64,000 bases of DNA from Synechococcus sp. MW101C3 (GTDB lineage Bacteria > Cyanobacteriota > Cyanobacteriia > PCC-6307 > Cyanobiaceae): contig NZ_NQKX01000009.1 in assembly GCF_002252635.1 (NCBI RefSeq), forward strand, positions 1-64,000. Direction: 5' to 3'. Numbering within the stretch: position 1 is the stretch's first letter; every line of letters begins with the position of its first letter. The notes beneath the pieces were generated by a model. It ran no database searches. It saw only the letters and a program-made list of their open reading frames with translations, and had not been told where the DNA came from. Position numbers and translations under genes: made by a program. Shown here piece after piece: positions 33,560 to 45,448 of this stretch.

Positions 33560-35156
33560 GCCGCTGCAGCACCTGCTGGCTGAGCTGGCGCGCTTCCGGC
33601 ACCCCGGCCGAGGTGGCCAGCACCCCGTAGACCACGAAGGCCAGGGAAGCACTGAGCCCGCACTCCAGCAACTGGCCGATCAGGCCGGCCGGCCAGGGCA
33701 CGCCGATTGAGAGCAGCCAGGCAACAAGACCGGCCCCCACTGCCGCCAGCAGCAACAGCAGGCTGTCGCGGCCCCACTGACGCAGGGGCAGCTGGCCGAG
33801 GCGATTCTGGAGGGCGAGCAGCAACCCCAGGCAGGTGAGCACGTTGACAGCGACGGTGGCCATCACCAGCCCAGCAGCGCCGGAGTTGATCGCCGGCAAC
33901 TGCAGGCCCCAGGGAGTGGGCCCTCCGACGAACAACCAGCAGAAGACCACGTTGAAGCCGATCCCGGCCAGGGAGAAACGGAACGGTGTGGTGCCATCAC
34001 CAAGGGCATAGAAGACGCGCACGATCACGTCGCGGCCGAGGTAAGCGGGCATGCCCACCCCATAGGCGATCAGCAGGCTGGTCACCAGCTGGGCCGCCTC
34101 CACGTCGAAGGCTCCCCGCTTGTAGATCAAGGCCACGATCGGGCCGGCCAAGCCCACCATCAAGGCCCCCAACGGCAACATGCTGGCGTTGGAGAGCATC
34201 AACCCCTGACGGATGCGGCCCACCAGGGCTGGCCGGTCGGCCGGGTCTGTGAGCCTGGAGAGCACCGGCAGCAACGGCACCAGCAAGGCGTTCGAGATCA
34301 AGCCCAGCGGTGTCTGCACCAGGAGGTTGGCGTAGCCCAGACCGGCCGCCGCACCCACCATCCCCGAAGCGAAGAACAGGCTGGTGAACACATTGATCTG
34401 CAACATCCCGGAGGAGAGCGTGGCCGGCGCCATCACCTGCAACACCTCCTGCACACCGGGGTGGTGCCAGTCCCACACAAGCTGGAAGCGATGCAGCCCC
34501 TGCTTCGCCAGGGCCGGCAGCTGGATCAGCCACTGCAGTACGGCACCGAGTGTGGTGGTGCCCGCCAGCACCACCCCGCCGAGCACGGCCGTGGCCGGCA
34601 GGCCGATCTCCGGGCCTACCAGCCACCAGAGCGCGCCGATGCCGCCGATCATCGCCACGCTGGAAACAAGTGGGCTCACCGAGGGCAGCCAGAAGACATC
34701 GGCGGCGTTGAGAGCCCCGAAACCCAGGCCAATCAAGCCAGCGAACAGAGCCATCGGCGCCATCCAACGCAACTGGAGCACGGCGATCGCGTGGCGCTCC
34801 CCCTCCAGGCCCGGGCCCACCAGGCTGATCAGCGGATCGGCAGCCAGCACCAGCAGCACGGTCACGCCCAGCAGACCCACTCCCACGAGCGTGTTGATCG
34901 CCGCCAGCACGTGGGCCCCCTCCTGGCGCGGCCGCCGGGCCAGCACGCTCACCATGGCGCTGTGAAACGGCCCGTTGATCCCTCCCAGCAGGATCAGCAG
35001 AAATCCCGGCAGCACGTAGGCGTAGTTGTAGGCGTCGTAGGCGGCCCCCACGCCGAAGGCGGCGGCGATCACCAGCTGGCGCAGCAGACCTGCCACCTTG
35101 CTCAACGCAGTGGCAAGGCCCACGATCAAGGCGATGCGCCGCAGGGATTTCACCAT
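33543..35156 (-). CDS. murJ: Lipid II flippase MurJ
   Basis: 537 residues from the ATG at 35156 (MVKSLRRIALIVGLATALSKVAGLLRQLVIAAAFG). A MATE-like MOP-family membrane protein with about 14 helices; GGINGPFHSAMVSV and YKRGAFDVEA are family-typical. It flips the peptidoglycan precursor lipid II across the plasma membrane. Upstream frame to 35216 is shadow. Divergent from sfsA with a 58-base gap. Confidence 0.94.
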   Translation of the reverse strand: MVKSLRRIALIVGLATALSKVAGLLRQLVIAAAFGVGAAYDAYNYAYVLPGFLLILLGGINGPFHSAMVSVLARRPRQEGAHVLAAINTLVGVGLLGVTVLLVLAADPLISLVGPGLEGERHAIAVLQLRWMAPMALFAGLIGLGFGALNAADVFWLPSVSPLVSSVAMIGGIGALWWLVGPEIGLPATAVLGGVVLAGTTTLGAVLQWLIQLPALAKQGLHRFQLVWDWHHPGVQEVLQVMAPATLSSGMLQINVFTSLFFASGMVGAAAGLGYANLLVQTPLGLISNALLVPLLPVLSRLTDPADRPALVGRIRQGLMLSNASMLPLGALMVGLAGPIVALIYKRGAFDVEAAQLVTSLLIAYGVGMPAYLGRDVIVRVFYALGDGTTPFRFSLAGIGFNVVFCWLFVGGPTPWGLQLPAINSGAAGLVMATVAVNVLTCLGLLLALQNRLGQLPLRQWGRDSLLLLLAAVGAGLVAWLLSIGVPWPAGLIGQLLECGLSASLAFVVYGVLATSAGVPEARQLSQQVLQRLRRRS

Positions 35157-35214
35157 CCGGTATCGACCGCAGGCCCATTCGTTCGGCTGATTCTCCACCG
35201 CGTCCCCCCACCCC

Positions 35215-36033
35215 ATGCCACCAGCCCCCAGAGACGCGGCATCGGCCCCCCAAGCGGCCGCCCCCGTACTGCGCTTCGAGCCCTTGGTGGAGGGGCTGCT
35301 GCTGCGGCGCTACAAGCGCTTCCTGGCCGATGTGGAGCTCAGCGATGGCGCGGTGGTGACGGCCCACTGCGCCAACACCGGCCCGATGACCGGGGTGCTG
35401 ATTCCCGGCGGCCGCGTGCGGCTGCGCCACGATCCCCGGCCCGAGCGCAAGCTGGCCTGGACGTGGGAGCAGGCGGAAGTGCCCAGCGCCGACGGCTCCC
35501 TCTGCTGGGTGGGCATCAACACCGCCTTGCCGAACCGGCTGGTGCGCGCCACGATTGAAGCCGGTCTGCTGGAGCCCTGGCTGGGGCCGATCGGAGCGAT
35601 CCGCGCGGAGGTTCCCTACGGCCGCGGGCGCCGCAGCCGCATCGATCTGCTGCTCACGCCCGCCGAGGGAGCGGCCGATTCCCGCCTGATTTATGTGGAA
35701 ATCAAGAACACCACCTGGAGCCGCGGCACCCTGGCGCTCTTCCCCGACACGGTCACCGAACGGGGCCAGAAGCACCTGGAGGAACTGACCGACCTGCTGC
35801 CCGAGGCCCGTGCGGTGCTGGTTCCCTGCCTGAGCCGCGGGGACGTGGACCGCTTCGCACCGGGCGACTCCGCCGATCCCCGCTATGGAGGGCTCTTCCG
35901 TACGGCGCTGGGGGCGGGCGTGGAGGTGCTGCCCTGCCGCTACGCCTTTGGGGAGGACGCAGTGACATGGCTGGGCACCACACCGGTGCAGACACATGAA
36001 ATCTCAGACGCTGTATGCCACTACCGTCTTTGA
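35215..36033 (+). CDS. sfsA: SfsA family sugar-fermentation stimulation protein
   Basis: 272 residues, about 30 longer than the E. coli protein because of an Ala/Pro-rich N-terminus. SfsA motifs: YKRFLADVEL, AHCANTGPMTGVL, GRRSRIDLLL and YVEIKNTTWSRG..ALFPDTVTERGQKHLEEL. It has an OB-fold plus a PD-(D/E)XK-like nuclease fold (Asp in SRID, E-x-K in EIK). Its function is poorly defined; DNA binding is reported for the family. Confidence 0.94.
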   Translation: MPPAPRDAASAPQAAAPVLRFEPLVEGLLLRRYKRFLADVELSDGAVVTAHCANTGPMTGVLIPGGRVRLRHDPRPERKLAWTWEQAEVPSADGSLCWVGINTALPNRLVRATIEAGLLEPWLGPIGAIRAEVPYGRGRRSRIDLLLTPAEGAADSRLIYVEIKNTTWSRGTLALFPDTVTERGQKHLEELTDLLPEARAVLVPCLSRGDVDRFAPGDSADPRYGGLFRTALGAGVEVLPCRYAFGEDAVTWLGTTPVQTHEISDAVCHYRL

Positions 36034-36146
36034 GCGATCTGTAGCCTTCGACACCACAGGAACACGCATCAGAAAGGAAGTTTGGCGGCCAGGGACGCGC
36101 TTCCGAGCGTCATCCACTTCCGACAACCCTCCTGGTCTTTTCTTAC

Positions 36147-37607
<1,461 letters not shown>

Positions 37608-37649
37608 ACTGCTCTCACCAAGGTGAGGCAGCTTGCCTGCCCGCTCTCA

Positions 37650-37675
37650 CCCACGGCTCACCCCGTGGGTTTTTT
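37650..37675 (+). terminator. Rho-independent terminator of amt
   Basis: CCCACGG (37650-37656), loop CTCACC, CCGTGGG (37663-37669), then six T (37670-37675). It lies 43 bases after the amt stop and before ispH. Confidence 0.9.
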
Positions 37676-37729
37676 GTCGTCAATGGCTCGGGTCCGCCCA
37701 TAGAGTCGTCAGCGATGTGGGGCGATGCC

Positions 37730-38926
37730 GTGGACACCCGTGCCTTCAAGCGCTCGCTGCACCATTCGGAGCGCTACAACCGCCGCGGCTTCGGCCGGGC
37801 CGAAGAGGTGGCCGGCAGCCTCGAGCAGGCCTATCAGAGCGCGTTGATCGCCACGATCCGCGAGCAGGGCTATGAGCTGCGCCATGGGCGCCTCACGATC
37901 AAGCTGGCCGAAGCCTTCGGCTTCTGCTGGGGCGTGGAGCGGGCGGTGGCGATGGCCTACGAAACGCGGCGTCACTACCCGAGCGAGCGGATCTGGATCA
38001 CCAACGAGATCATCCACAACCCGTCGGTGAACGACCACCTGCGCCAGATGAACGTGCAGTTCATTCAGGTGGAGGAAGGCGTCAAGGATTTCTCTGAGGT
38101 AGGCACCGGCGATGTGGTGATCCTGCCGGCCTTCGGCGCCACGGTGCAGGAGATGCAGCTGCTCAATGAGCGGGGCTGCCACATCGTCGACACCACCTGC
38201 CCCTGGGTGTCGAAGGTGTGGAACACGGTGGAGAAGCACAAGAAGCAGGCCTTCACCTCGATCATTCACGGCAAGGTGAAGCACGAGGAAACCCTTGCCA
38301 CCAGCTCCTTCGCCGGCACCTACCTGGTGGTGCTCGACACCGCCGAAGCCCAGATGGTCTGCGACTACATCCTCGGCCGCGGCGATCGCGAGGCCTTCAT
38401 GGAACGGTTCGCCAAGGCCTGCTCGCCTGGCTTCGACCCCGACCGCGACCTCGATCGGGTGGGGGTGGCCAACCAGACCACCATGCTCAAGAGCGAAACC
38501 GAGGACATCGGACGCATGTTTGAGCGCACGATGCTGGCCCGCTACGGCCCCACCGCCCTCAACGATCACTTCCTGGCCTTCAACACGATCTGCGACGCCA
38601 CCCAGGAGCGGCAGGACGCCATGTTCTCGCTGGTGGACGAACCACTGGATCTGCTGGTGGTGATCGGCGGCTACAACTCCTCGAACACCACCCACCTGCA
38701 GGAGATCGCCATCAGCCGCGGCATCCGCTCCTTCCACATCGACACGCCCGAGCGGATCGGCCCCGGCAATCAGATTGAGCACAAGCCCCTGGGCGGCGAA
38801 CTGGAGAGCGTGTCCCCCTTCCTGCCGGAGGGGCCGCTGAAAGTGGGAATCACCTCCGGAGCCTCCACCCCCGACCGGGTGGTGGAGGATGTGATCCGTC
38901 ACCTGATGGAGCTGTGCGAGCCCTGA
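37730..38926 (+). CDS. ispH: 4-hydroxy-3-methylbut-2-enyl diphosphate reductase
   Basis: 398 residues from the GTG at 37730, giving [22 protein letters not shown] as in other cyanobacteria; an ATG at 37715 adds five residues. Last step of the MEP isoprenoid pathway, making IPP and DMAPP. The three [4Fe-4S] ligands are visible in [21 protein letters not shown] and NTICDAT. Cyanobacterial IspH receives electrons from ferredoxin and supplies carotenoid, chlorophyll and quinone synthesis. Confidence 0.95.
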   Translation: MDTRAFKRSLHHSERYNRRGFGRAEEVAGSLEQAYQSALIATIREQGYELRHGRLTIKLAEAFGFCWGVERAVAMAYETRRHYPSERIWITNEIIHNPSVNDHLRQMNVQFIQVEEGVKDFSEVGTGDVVILPAFGATVQEMQLLNERGCHIVDTTCPWVSKVWNTVEKHKKQAFTSIIHGKVKHEETLATSSFAGTYLVVLDTAEAQMVCDYILGRGDREAFMERFAKACSPGFDPDRDLDRVGVANQTTMLKSETEDIGRMFERTMLARYGPTALNDHFLAFNTICDATQERQDAMFSLVDEPLDLLVVIGGYNSSNTTHLQEIAISRGIRSFHIDTPERIGPGNQIEHKPLGGELESVSPFLPEGPLKVGITSGASTPDRVVEDVIRHLMELCEP

Positions 38927-39101
38927 GCACCCTTGACGGCCTCCCTGCCGCCTTGCACCGTGCCACCCGCACCCGTGCCAGCGGCGTCAGCGCCAGGAAC
39001 GGCAGCACCCAGGAACGTGCCCTTCTCCATGACACGGAGGCATCCCAGCTTGCTGTCACATCGGCTGCGTATCAGCCGGACGCTGCGATTTACGGTTGCC
39101 T

Positions 39102-39794
39102 GTGACAACCAGAAACAGTTCATCCACTCCGGCCTCCGGTAGGTCCAATCCTTTGACCTTCACCCAGCCCCGCCATCTGTCCGACGCTGTCGCGCCCGTT
39201 TCCCAGTTACGCAACGGGGACGATGCACGCATCCGGTGCTACACGAGCGTCTTCGCCGACCTGATGGAAATGCGTGCGGAGCCACGCACCGTTGCCACCT
39301 ACCTCGACCATCACGACGGCTGGTTCCGCCGCTGCGCGGCTCCGATGCAGGTGTTGCCGCTCGGGCACAACGGCTATGCGCTCACCCTGGGCCGCTTCGG
39401 CAACTTCGGCTTCGAAGTGGAGCCCACGATCGGGCTGGAGCTGCTGCCACAGAGCGAAGGGGTCTACCGGATCGTGACGATCCCTCTGCCGGAAGGCGAC
39501 CCCGCCCTGCAGCAGATCTACGACGTGGCCTTCAACGCCTCGCTGCAGCTTGAGCGCGGCGAAGGCGATCAGGCGCTCGCCACCATGGTGCGCTGGACCC
39601 TGGATCTGAGCGTGTGGATCCGGCTGCCCGCCGTGATCGGCCTGCTGCCTGAAGGGCTGGTGCAATCCAGCGGCGATCACCTGTTGCGCCAGATCGTGCG
39701 GCAGATCTCGCGCAAGCTCACCTGGAAGGTGCAGGAGGATTTCCACGCCACCCATGAGCTCACCTGCCCGCCACGGCGTCAGGCGCGTTTCTGA
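39102..39794 (+). CDS. DUF1997 family protein
   Basis: About 230 residues from the GTG at 39102; TTG codons at 39096 and 39153 are other candidates, and conserved text starts only near residue 45. DUF1997 features: MQVLPLGHNGYALTLGRFGNFGFEVEPTIGLELLP and LIRQ-type C-terminus QIVRQISRKLTWKVQEDFH. Found in cyanobacteria and chloroplasts with no settled function; a lipid-binding START-like fold is suspected by pattern. Confidence 0.82.
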   Translation: MTTRNSSSTPASGRSNPLTFTQPRHLSDAVAPVSQLRNGDDARIRCYTSVFADLMEMRAEPRTVATYLDHHDGWFRRCAAPMQVLPLGHNGYALTLGRFGNFGFEVEPTIGLELLPQSEGVYRIVTIPLPEGDPALQQIYDVAFNASLQLERGEGDQALATMVRWTLDLSVWIRLPAVIGLLPEGLVQSSGDHLLRQIVRQISRKLTWKVQEDFHATHELTCPPRRQARF

Positions 39795-39854
39795 GCGCCT
39801 GGCATTGCGGCCGGAGAGGCCCACAGCGGCTCAGGGCTCAGAATCCGTGTGCCC

Positions 39855-40313
39855 TCAGCGGCTTGTCCAGATCTTGTTGACGATCTGCATGCCGCTGACC
39901 GCTTGCCACAGGAACAGCGACATGACGGTCATGTTCAGGCCCACATGCGCCTTGCGGGCGAGCATGTTGCCCTTCTGCATGGCGGGAGCGAAGGCGGCGG
40001 CCACGGCGATCAGGCTCACCATGGAGATGCCCGCCAGCAGGTGCGGCCCCACGAACAGCTTGCCGTTGTTGATGTAGGTGACGGCCATGCCGCCGAAGCT
40101 GCCGAGCACCATCAAGGCCAGCACCAGGCTGCCGATCTGGAAGTGGCGCTGGGCGAACTTGCCCTTGATCAACTCCTTGCGCTGTTCCGGTTCAGCGGTG
40201 CGGGTCTTCTTAGCCTTCACCCCCAGATAGAGGGCGTAGCCGAAGAGTGCCAGCAGCGCCCACATCAGCAGGGGATGCAGGAAGTTGAGATTGAAAGCCA
40301 GGGCGTCCGGCAT
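39855..40313 (-). CDS. DUF4079 membrane protein
   Basis: 152 residues with four hydrophobic helices (about 10-30, 60-80, 90-112, 125-145). HPLLMWALLALFGYALYLG at the N-terminus and KAHVGLNMTVMSLFLWQAVSGMQIV at the C-terminus are typical of DUF4079, whose paired His residues suggest haem or quinone contact. Function unknown; confined to photosynthetic bacteria and plastids. Downstream of purH on the same strand (55-base gap). Confidence 0.85.
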   Translation of the reverse strand: MPDALAFNLNFLHPLLMWALLALFGYALYLGVKAKKTRTAEPEQRKELIKGKFAQRHFQIGSLVLALMVLGSFGGMAVTYINNGKLFVGPHLLAGISMVSLIAVAAAFAPAMQKGNMLARKAHVGLNMTVMSLFLWQAVSGMQIVNKIWTSR

Positions 40314-40368
40314 CGCAGTGAGAACGGTGACGTTGCGAAGCTACAACTCACGGTGTCGTCCCGTCCGT

Positions 40369-41934
40369 TCAGTGGAGGAAGTGGCGACGTCCGGTGGTGA
40401 CCATCGCCAGACCGAGCTCCTCGCAGGCCCGGATCGAATCGCCATCGCGCAGGCTGCCGCCCGGCTGGATCACCGCCGTGATGCCATGGCGGGCAGCCAG
40501 GCGCACGGTGTCGTCGAAGGGGAAGAAGCCATCGCTGGCCAGCACCGCCCCCCGGGCCGCCTCTGCCGCCGCCTCCAGCGCGAGCCGCGCCGATCCCACC
40601 CGATTCATCTGGCCCGCACCGATGCCGAGGCTGGCCCCATCGCTGGCCACCACAATCGCGTTGGAGCGCACATGACGCACCAACCGCCAGGCGAAGCGCA
40701 GGTCGTCCAGCTCGGCGGCCGTCGGCGCCCTGCCCGTCACCACCTGCCACTCGGCTTCGTCCACCGGTTGATCGTCAAGGTCCTGCTGGAGCAGCCCACC
40801 CAGCACGCTGCGCCACTGGTGGCGGGGGGCCCGGGCGATCGCGGCTGCATCGAGCTCCAGCAGGCGCAGATTGGCCTTGGTGCCCAGCTGCTCGCGGGCC
40901 TCCGGGCTGTAGCCCGGTGCCACCACACACTCCAGGAACAGGCCGGTGAGCAGCTCGGCGGCCGCCTGATCCACCGGTGTGTTGAGCGCCACGATGCCGC
41001 CGAAGGCCGAGGTGCGATCGGCGTCGAGGGCCCGCCGCAGGGCCATCGCCCCATCGGCGGCGACCGCCACGCCGCAGGGATTGGTGTGCTTCACCACCAC
41101 GGCGGCCGGCGTCTCAGCGGCCGTGCCCTGGGCCAGGTCGGTGTAGCCGAACTCCCGCACGGTGGCGAGGGCGGCTTCGAGATCCAGCAGGTTGTTCATG
41201 CTCAGCTCCTTGCCCTGCAGCTGGCGCGCCGCGCCCCAGCCGGCGGCGGGAGCGGAGAACCAGGACGCCTGCTGGTGGGGGTTCTCCCCGTAACGAAGGG
41301 TCTGCTGGAGGGGCAGCTCGATGGCCAGCGACTGGGGCGGCGCAGCGGCCTCCAGGCGGCTTTCCAGCCAGGCGCTGATGGCCGCGTCATAGGCGGCGGT
41401 GTGGCGGAAGGCCTCCAGAGCGAGGCGCTGGCGCAGCGCGTCGTCGAGCGCGCCGGCCGCCAGGGCGGCGAGGAACGGTTCGTACTGGGCTGGACTGGTG
41501 AGCACGGCCACGGCCGCGTGGTTCTTGGCAGCGGCTCGCACCATCGCCGGACCGCCGATGTCGATCGTTTCCACGGCCGTTTCCCAGCTCACGGCTGGGT
41601 CGGCCACCGTTTCACGGAACGGGTAGAGGTTCACCACCACCACATCGATCGGGGGGATGCCCTGCGCCTCGAGATCGGCCTGATGGGCGGGGTCATCGCG
41701 GCGGGCCAGGATGCCGCCATGGATGCGGGGGTGAAGGGTCTTGACCCGGCCGCCAAGGATCTCCGGAGAGCCGGTGTGCTCCGCCACCCGGGTGACCGGC
41801 AGGCCGGCCGCCGCCAGCACCGCGGCGGTGCCGCCGCTGGAGAGCAGTCGGAAGCCGTGGGTGTGGTGGAGGGTGTGGGCCAGCGCCACCACGCCCTGTT
41901 TGTCCGACACACTCAGAAGCGCCGTGGGTGCCAT
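40369..41934 (-). CDS. purH: Bifunctional AICAR transformylase/IMP cyclohydrolase
   Basis: 521 residues, full length. The N-terminal IMP cyclohydrolase ([32 protein letters not shown]) and C-terminal AICAR transformylase ([24 protein letters not shown] with the catalytic Lys-His, [11 protein letters not shown]) domains are both intact. It does the last two steps of purine synthesis. ATG at 41934; divergent from the esterase gene. Confidence 0.97.
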   Translation of the reverse strand: MAPTALLSVSDKQGVVALAHTLHHTHGFRLLSSGGTAAVLAAAGLPVTRVAEHTGSPEILGGRVKTLHPRIHGGILARRDDPAHQADLEAQGIPPIDVVVVNLYPFRETVADPAVSWETAVETIDIGGPAMVRAAAKNHAAVAVLTSPAQYEPFLAALAAGALDDALRQRLALEAFRHTAAYDAAISAWLESRLEAAAPPQSLAIELPLQQTLRYGENPHQQASWFSAPAAGWGAARQLQGKELSMNNLLDLEAALATVREFGYTDLAQGTAAETPAAVVVKHTNPCGVAVAADGAMALRRALDADRTSAFGGIVALNTPVDQAAAELLTGLFLECVVAPGYSPEAREQLGTKANLRLLELDAAAIARAPRHQWRSVLGGLLQQDLDDQPVDEAEWQVVTGRAPTAAELDDLRFAWRLVRHVRSNAIVVASDGASLGIGAGQMNRVGSARLALEAAAEAARGAVLASDGFFPFDDTVRLAARHGITAVIQPGGSLRDGDSIRACEELGLAMVTTGRRHFLH

Positions 41935-42002
41935 GTCGATCGAGACGCGATTGCCACAACCTACGCAGCAACTCCCCGTTTGTTTCCGCCGCCACCCCTC
42001 CG

Positions 42003-42611
42003 ATGCCTACCGATCAGCGTGTCCATGGACCGGCCGAGGCGAAGCGGCGGCTGGTACTGCTGCACGGCTGGGGCGCCGATGCGGATGATCTGATCGATCT
42101 CGGCCAGGAGCTGGCCGGCCCTGCCATTGGCCTGGTGGGGCTGCGGGCCCCCGAGCCCCACCCACAGGGCATGGGCCGCCAGTGGTACGACCTGCAGAAT
42201 CCCCTCTGGCCCGAGCTGGTGGCGGCGGCGAGGCAAGCGCTGCAGCTGCGCCTTCTGCAACTGGGCGAGCAGGTGCCGCTGGAGAACACGGTGCTGCTGG
42301 GCTTCTCCCAGGGCGCCGCGATGGCGGTGGATGTGGCCAGCACCCTGCCACTGGCGGGCGTGATCGGCTGCAGTGGCTATCCCCACCCCGACTGGCTGCC
42401 CCGAGGCCCCCTGCCCCGGGTGCTGCTCACCCATGGGCGCGAGGATCCGGTGGTGCCCTTTGCCGCCAGCGAGCGGCTGCAGTTGCTGCTGCAGGGCGCA
42501 GGCGGGAAGGCTGAGCTGTTGGGTTTCAGCGGCGGGCACAGCATCGATCCGGCGCTGTTTCCGCAGCTCAGAACGTTTCTCCAGGATCAACTCGGCGCTG
42601 CACCGGCCTGA
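42003..42611 (+). CDS. Alpha/beta hydrolase, carboxylesterase/phospholipase type
   Basis: 202 residues from the ATG at 42003. [19 protein letters not shown] is the oxyanion region, [13 protein letters not shown] holds the nucleophile Ser, [10 protein letters not shown] the acid, and FSGGHSIDP the His. Catalytic triad complete. This is the YpfH/acyl-protein thioesterase-like group; the substrate is not predictable. It lies between purH and DUF3155, as I recall for marine Synechococcus. Confidence 0.9.
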   Translation: MPTDQRVHGPAEAKRRLVLLHGWGADADDLIDLGQELAGPAIGLVGLRAPEPHPQGMGRQWYDLQNPLWPELVAAARQALQLRLLQLGEQVPLENTVLLGFSQGAAMAVDVASTLPLAGVIGCSGYPHPDWLPRGPLPRVLLTHGREDPVVPFAASERLQLLLQGAGGKAELLGFSGGHSIDPALFPQLRTFLQDQLGAAPA

Positions 42612-42692
42612 GCAGATCCTGGGATCGGGGCCTTGCGGCGGTTATCGCGGGAAGGCCCGCCCCCTGGAGGGCGGCCTTCCCGCAGGGGAAAG

Positions 42693-43064
42693 TCAGACGA
42701 AGGCGTATTCGTACTCTTCCATTTCCTCCCAGTCGTCGGCGGCGCTGGATTCGATGCCGGCAAACAGGTTTTCTTCGCCGATCTCATCGACGATCAGGCG
42801 AAGGGAGGGGAACAGGAAGTGGTTCTCCTCGGCGTACTGCGCGCTGAACAGGCCTTTTTCACCCCAGAAGAAGCGGTCGGTGGTGTGCTCGTTGCGGCGC
42901 ACGTTGAGCAGGGCCGGCGGCACCAGCGCGGATTCGGCGATGAAGCGCCGGGCGGCCGTGACCGGTTTGTGCTCACCGGTTTCGAGGTTGTGGGTGGGCA
43001 CATGGGCCAACACACGCTGACCGGCAAGACGACGGCGGCTGATCCGCTTGCGCTTCTTCGACAT
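42693..43064 (-). CDS. DUF3155 family protein
   Basis: 123 residues. Very basic N-terminus (MSKKRKRISRRRLAGQRVLAHVPTH) and acidic C-terminus (DDWEEMEEYEYAFV). GGGAG-like GGGAG lies 7 bases before the ATG. Conserved in cyanobacteria with no known function; the charge pattern suggests nucleic-acid or ribosome contact, which is inference only. Confidence 0.85.
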   Translation of the reverse strand: MSKKRKRISRRRLAGQRVLAHVPTHNLETGEHKPVTAARRFIAESALVPPALLNVRRNEHTTDRFFWGEKGLFSAQYAEENHFLFPSLRLIVDEIGEENLFAGIESSAADDWEEMEEYEYAFV

Positions 43065-43453
43065 GGAACGACTCCCGAGGGGGAGGAAAGGAGGATGGGT
43101 TTTGTGGCGTGCCGAGGCGAGCCACGGCGAATGCGCACCCGGGATGGATGCAGCAAACGGCCAATCAGGGCTGGGCGGGAGCGGTGGTGCACGGGGTGGC
43201 CTGCTGGCAGATCACGCCCGAACACGACACGGATAACGGCGCGGCGGACCCGAGCGGGTCGCCGAACGGCAGAGGAACGATTCAGCCTCTGCTGTAGCCT
43301 CGGTCGCAAGGGAAATGCAACCGCTGCCGCCGATACCTCCGCAGTGCCATCCGCTCCCGGACAGCGAAGTATTGGTCGATACGTAAATCTTAAGCCTTTT
43401 TCCGAAATCCGGATCATCGGATCGCAATTTCTTTCGGCAACCCGTCCGTTTCA
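43065..43453. other. Divergent intergenic region, DUF3155 / histidine kinase
   Basis: 389 bases with no supportable gene. The first two thirds are GC-rich like the rest; bases 43365-43450 are clearly AT-richer, suggesting the kinase promoter. A perfect GTA-N8-TAC is present (separate entry). Confidence 0.6.
43369..43382. promoter_or_regulatory. Possible NtcA site upstream of the histidine kinase
   Basis: GTA-TTGGTCGA-TAC is a perfect NtcA consensus 72 bases before the kinase start. No TAN3T box sits 20-24 bases downstream on either strand, and six fixed bases recur by chance in a window this size, so it may be fortuitous. Confidence 0.3.
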
Positions 43454-44626
43454 GTGCTGATGGAGGTTTCTGCGCGCTTCACCGCCTTCCTGACCCATCA
43501 GCTGGATCAGTTTTCCGATCGCCCCGACCTCCACTCCCTGGTCGTCTACCTCGCCATGACGCGCCAGGGCGGCAAGCCGGGCCTGGTGCCGGTGGGCCAG
43601 TGGCCACGCCGTTCCACCGCCCTGCCTGCCGTCGATGAAGACCGCAGCCTGCAGCTGCCCTGCCCGGAGCGACGCTGGCTGCCGCTGCGCCGCGAGCAGC
43701 TCCTGCTCGGTGCCATCCGGGTGGAAACGGCCTCCCTGCCGTGGTCGCCCACGCTCACGCCCCGGCTGCAGGCCACGGCCCAGGCGGTCACCGAAGTGCT
43801 CTGCCTCGATCTGGAGGAGCAACGGCTCACGCGCCAGCTGAAGCGGAACCAGGAGGATCTGCGGCTGCTGGTGCACCAGCTGCGCAACCCGCTCGCCGCC
43901 CTGCGCACCTTCGGCAAGCTGCTGCTGCGGCGCCTGGAGAGCGACCCCGACAACCGCTCCCTGGTGGAGAACCTGCTGGCGGAAGAGCAGCAGCTCAACC
44001 GTTACGTGGAGGCGATCGATGGGCTGATCGAGCGGCCCCTGATCGGCCCCGGCAGCCAGGATCCCCAGCCCCTGCTGCTGCCGCCCTCCCTGAGTTCGGG
44101 CCAGCCACAGGCGCTGGCGGAGCGCCTCGATCCCCTGCTGAAACGGGCCGCCGCCACAGCTTTGCTGCAGGGCCGTCGCTGGCTGGGCGGCGAGGTCCTG
44201 CCCCAGTGGTTCGGTGACAGCGGTGCGGTGGCCGAGATCGTTGCCAACCTGCTGGAGAACGCCTTTCGCTACTGCCCGCCCGGCGCACCGATCGGCCTGG
44301 AGGTGGCCCACGCCCCCGGCGACGCCGAGCGGCCCCGGTTGATCGTCTGGGACGGTGGAGCACCGATCGCCGCGGCCGAGCGGGAGGCGATCTTCGAGCG
44401 CGGCATGCGGGGAGCGCAGGCCGCCGGCACAGCCGGTACGGGCCTCGGGCTCACCCTGGCCCGGGCGCTGGCCCGCAGCCTGGGTGGTGATCTCACCCTG
44501 CACATCCCGCCGCAGGAGCTGGATCCGGCGCTGCCCGGCACCGGCAATGCCTTCTGCCTGCAGCTGCCCGCCAGCAGCGCACCTGCCGTGGGCCGGCTCA
44601 GGCCAGCGCCACCATCCACGCCATGA
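43454..44626 (+). CDS. Sensor histidine kinase
   Basis: 390 residues from a GTG (an ATG two codons later is possible). Residues 1-120 form a GAF-like input region without membrane helices, so it is soluble. H box LLVHQLRNPLAAL (His141), N box EIVANLLENAFRYCPP, G1 LIVWDGGAPI, and G2 GTAGTGLGLTLARALARSLGG. No response regulator gene lies nearby. The last 29 bases overlap the 3' end of convergent cobS. Possible nitrogen control is discussed under the GTA-N8-TAC entry. Confidence 0.9.
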   Translation: MLMEVSARFTAFLTHQLDQFSDRPDLHSLVVYLAMTRQGGKPGLVPVGQWPRRSTALPAVDEDRSLQLPCPERRWLPLRREQLLLGAIRVETASLPWSPTLTPRLQATAQAVTEVLCLDLEEQRLTRQLKRNQEDLRLLVHQLRNPLAALRTFGKLLLRRLESDPDNRSLVENLLAEEQQLNRYVEAIDGLIERPLIGPGSQDPQPLLLPPSLSSGQPQALAERLDPLLKRAAATALLQGRRWLGGEVLPQWFGDSGAVAEIVANLLENAFRYCPPGAPIGLEVAHAPGDAERPRLIVWDGGAPIAAAEREAIFERGMRGAQAAGTAGTGLGLTLARALARSLGGDLTLHIPPQELDPALPGTGNAFCLQLPASSAPAVGRLRPAPPSTP

Positions 44627-45416
44627 GGGCCAGCGCCAGGGCTTCACACCACTCCACACAGGCGCCGTAGGTGTCGCCGCTGTGCCCACCCAGGCGGCGC
44701 CCCAGCAGCCAGGGGATCACCAGCGCGGGCACCAGGCCAAGCGCGCCCAGACCGCCCAGGCCCACCGAGCCGGACGCCAGGGCCAGCAGCACGAGCAGAG
44801 GCAGGGAGGGCAGCAATTCGCGGCCAAGGCCGCGCCAGTGCTGGCGATGAAAGCCGGCGCTGCCGCCGCTGGTCTGCCGCAGATACGGAAACCATTGGAT
44901 GGCGACCAAAGGGGCGAGGCGCCCCCACACCGCCGCCCAGATCAGGGCCAGCGCCACCAACGGCGCCGGGGCCACCTCCGCAAGGGTGAGCAGGGCGGCG
45001 GCGCGCACCAGCAGCACCTGCGCGAACGCGACCACGCCACTGGCTCCCACCCGGCTGTCGTCCATCGCCTCCAGCGCCCGCTCGCCTGCCGCGAGGCCGT
45101 CGGCGGTGTCCATCACCCCATCAATGTGAATCCCGCCGCTGAGGCTGAGGCCACAGGCCAGCACCAGCGCCACCTGGGCCGCGGGCGGCAGCCCGCCATC
45201 GCTGAGGATCCAGAGCAGGCCCTGCAGGCTGCCAAGCACGGCGCCGATCCAGGGGCCGAAGCGGGCGATGCGCTCAAAGCGAGGCTGCACCCGCGGCCAG
45301 GCCGGCAGCACGCTGTAGAAGATCCAGGCACCGGCGAGCTCCTGCCACCAGGCCGGCGGGGCGGACGGGGATGGCGGACGGGAAGACACGAACCGCAGCG
45401 CATCGGAAGGGAGCAC
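44598..45416 (-). CDS. cobS: Adenosylcobinamide-GDP ribazoletransferase
   Basis: 272 residues, mostly hydrophobic with about six helices. [19 protein letters not shown] is the CobS signature (DGxxDxxDG), and [10 protein letters not shown] follows. It joins the lower ligand to adenosylcobinamide-GDP in the last part of cobalamin synthesis, at the membrane. Picocyanobacteria make pseudocobalamin by this route. Divergent from tgt, and the two starts are 32 bases apart. Confidence 0.95.
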   Translation of the reverse strand: MLPSDALRFVSSRPPSPSAPPAWWQELAGAWIFYSVLPAWPRVQPRFERIARFGPWIGAVLGSLQGLLWILSDGGLPPAAQVALVLACGLSLSGGIHIDGVMDTADGLAAGERALEAMDDSRVGASGVVAFAQVLLVRAAALLTLAEVAPAPLVALALIWAAVWGRLAPLVAIQWFPYLRQTSGGSAGFHRQHWRGLGRELLPSLPLLVLLALASGSVGLGGLGALGLVPALVIPWLLGRRLGGHSGDTYGACVEWCEALALALMAWMVALA

Positions 45417-45448
45417 CTAGGTTCGTCGACCGTGCGCGCGCTGATGCC

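Noticed and set aside
36041-36054. GTA-N8-CAC upstream of amt as an NtcA site
   Set aside because: One mismatch and no TAN3T box at the right distance; kept only as a remark in the amt entry.
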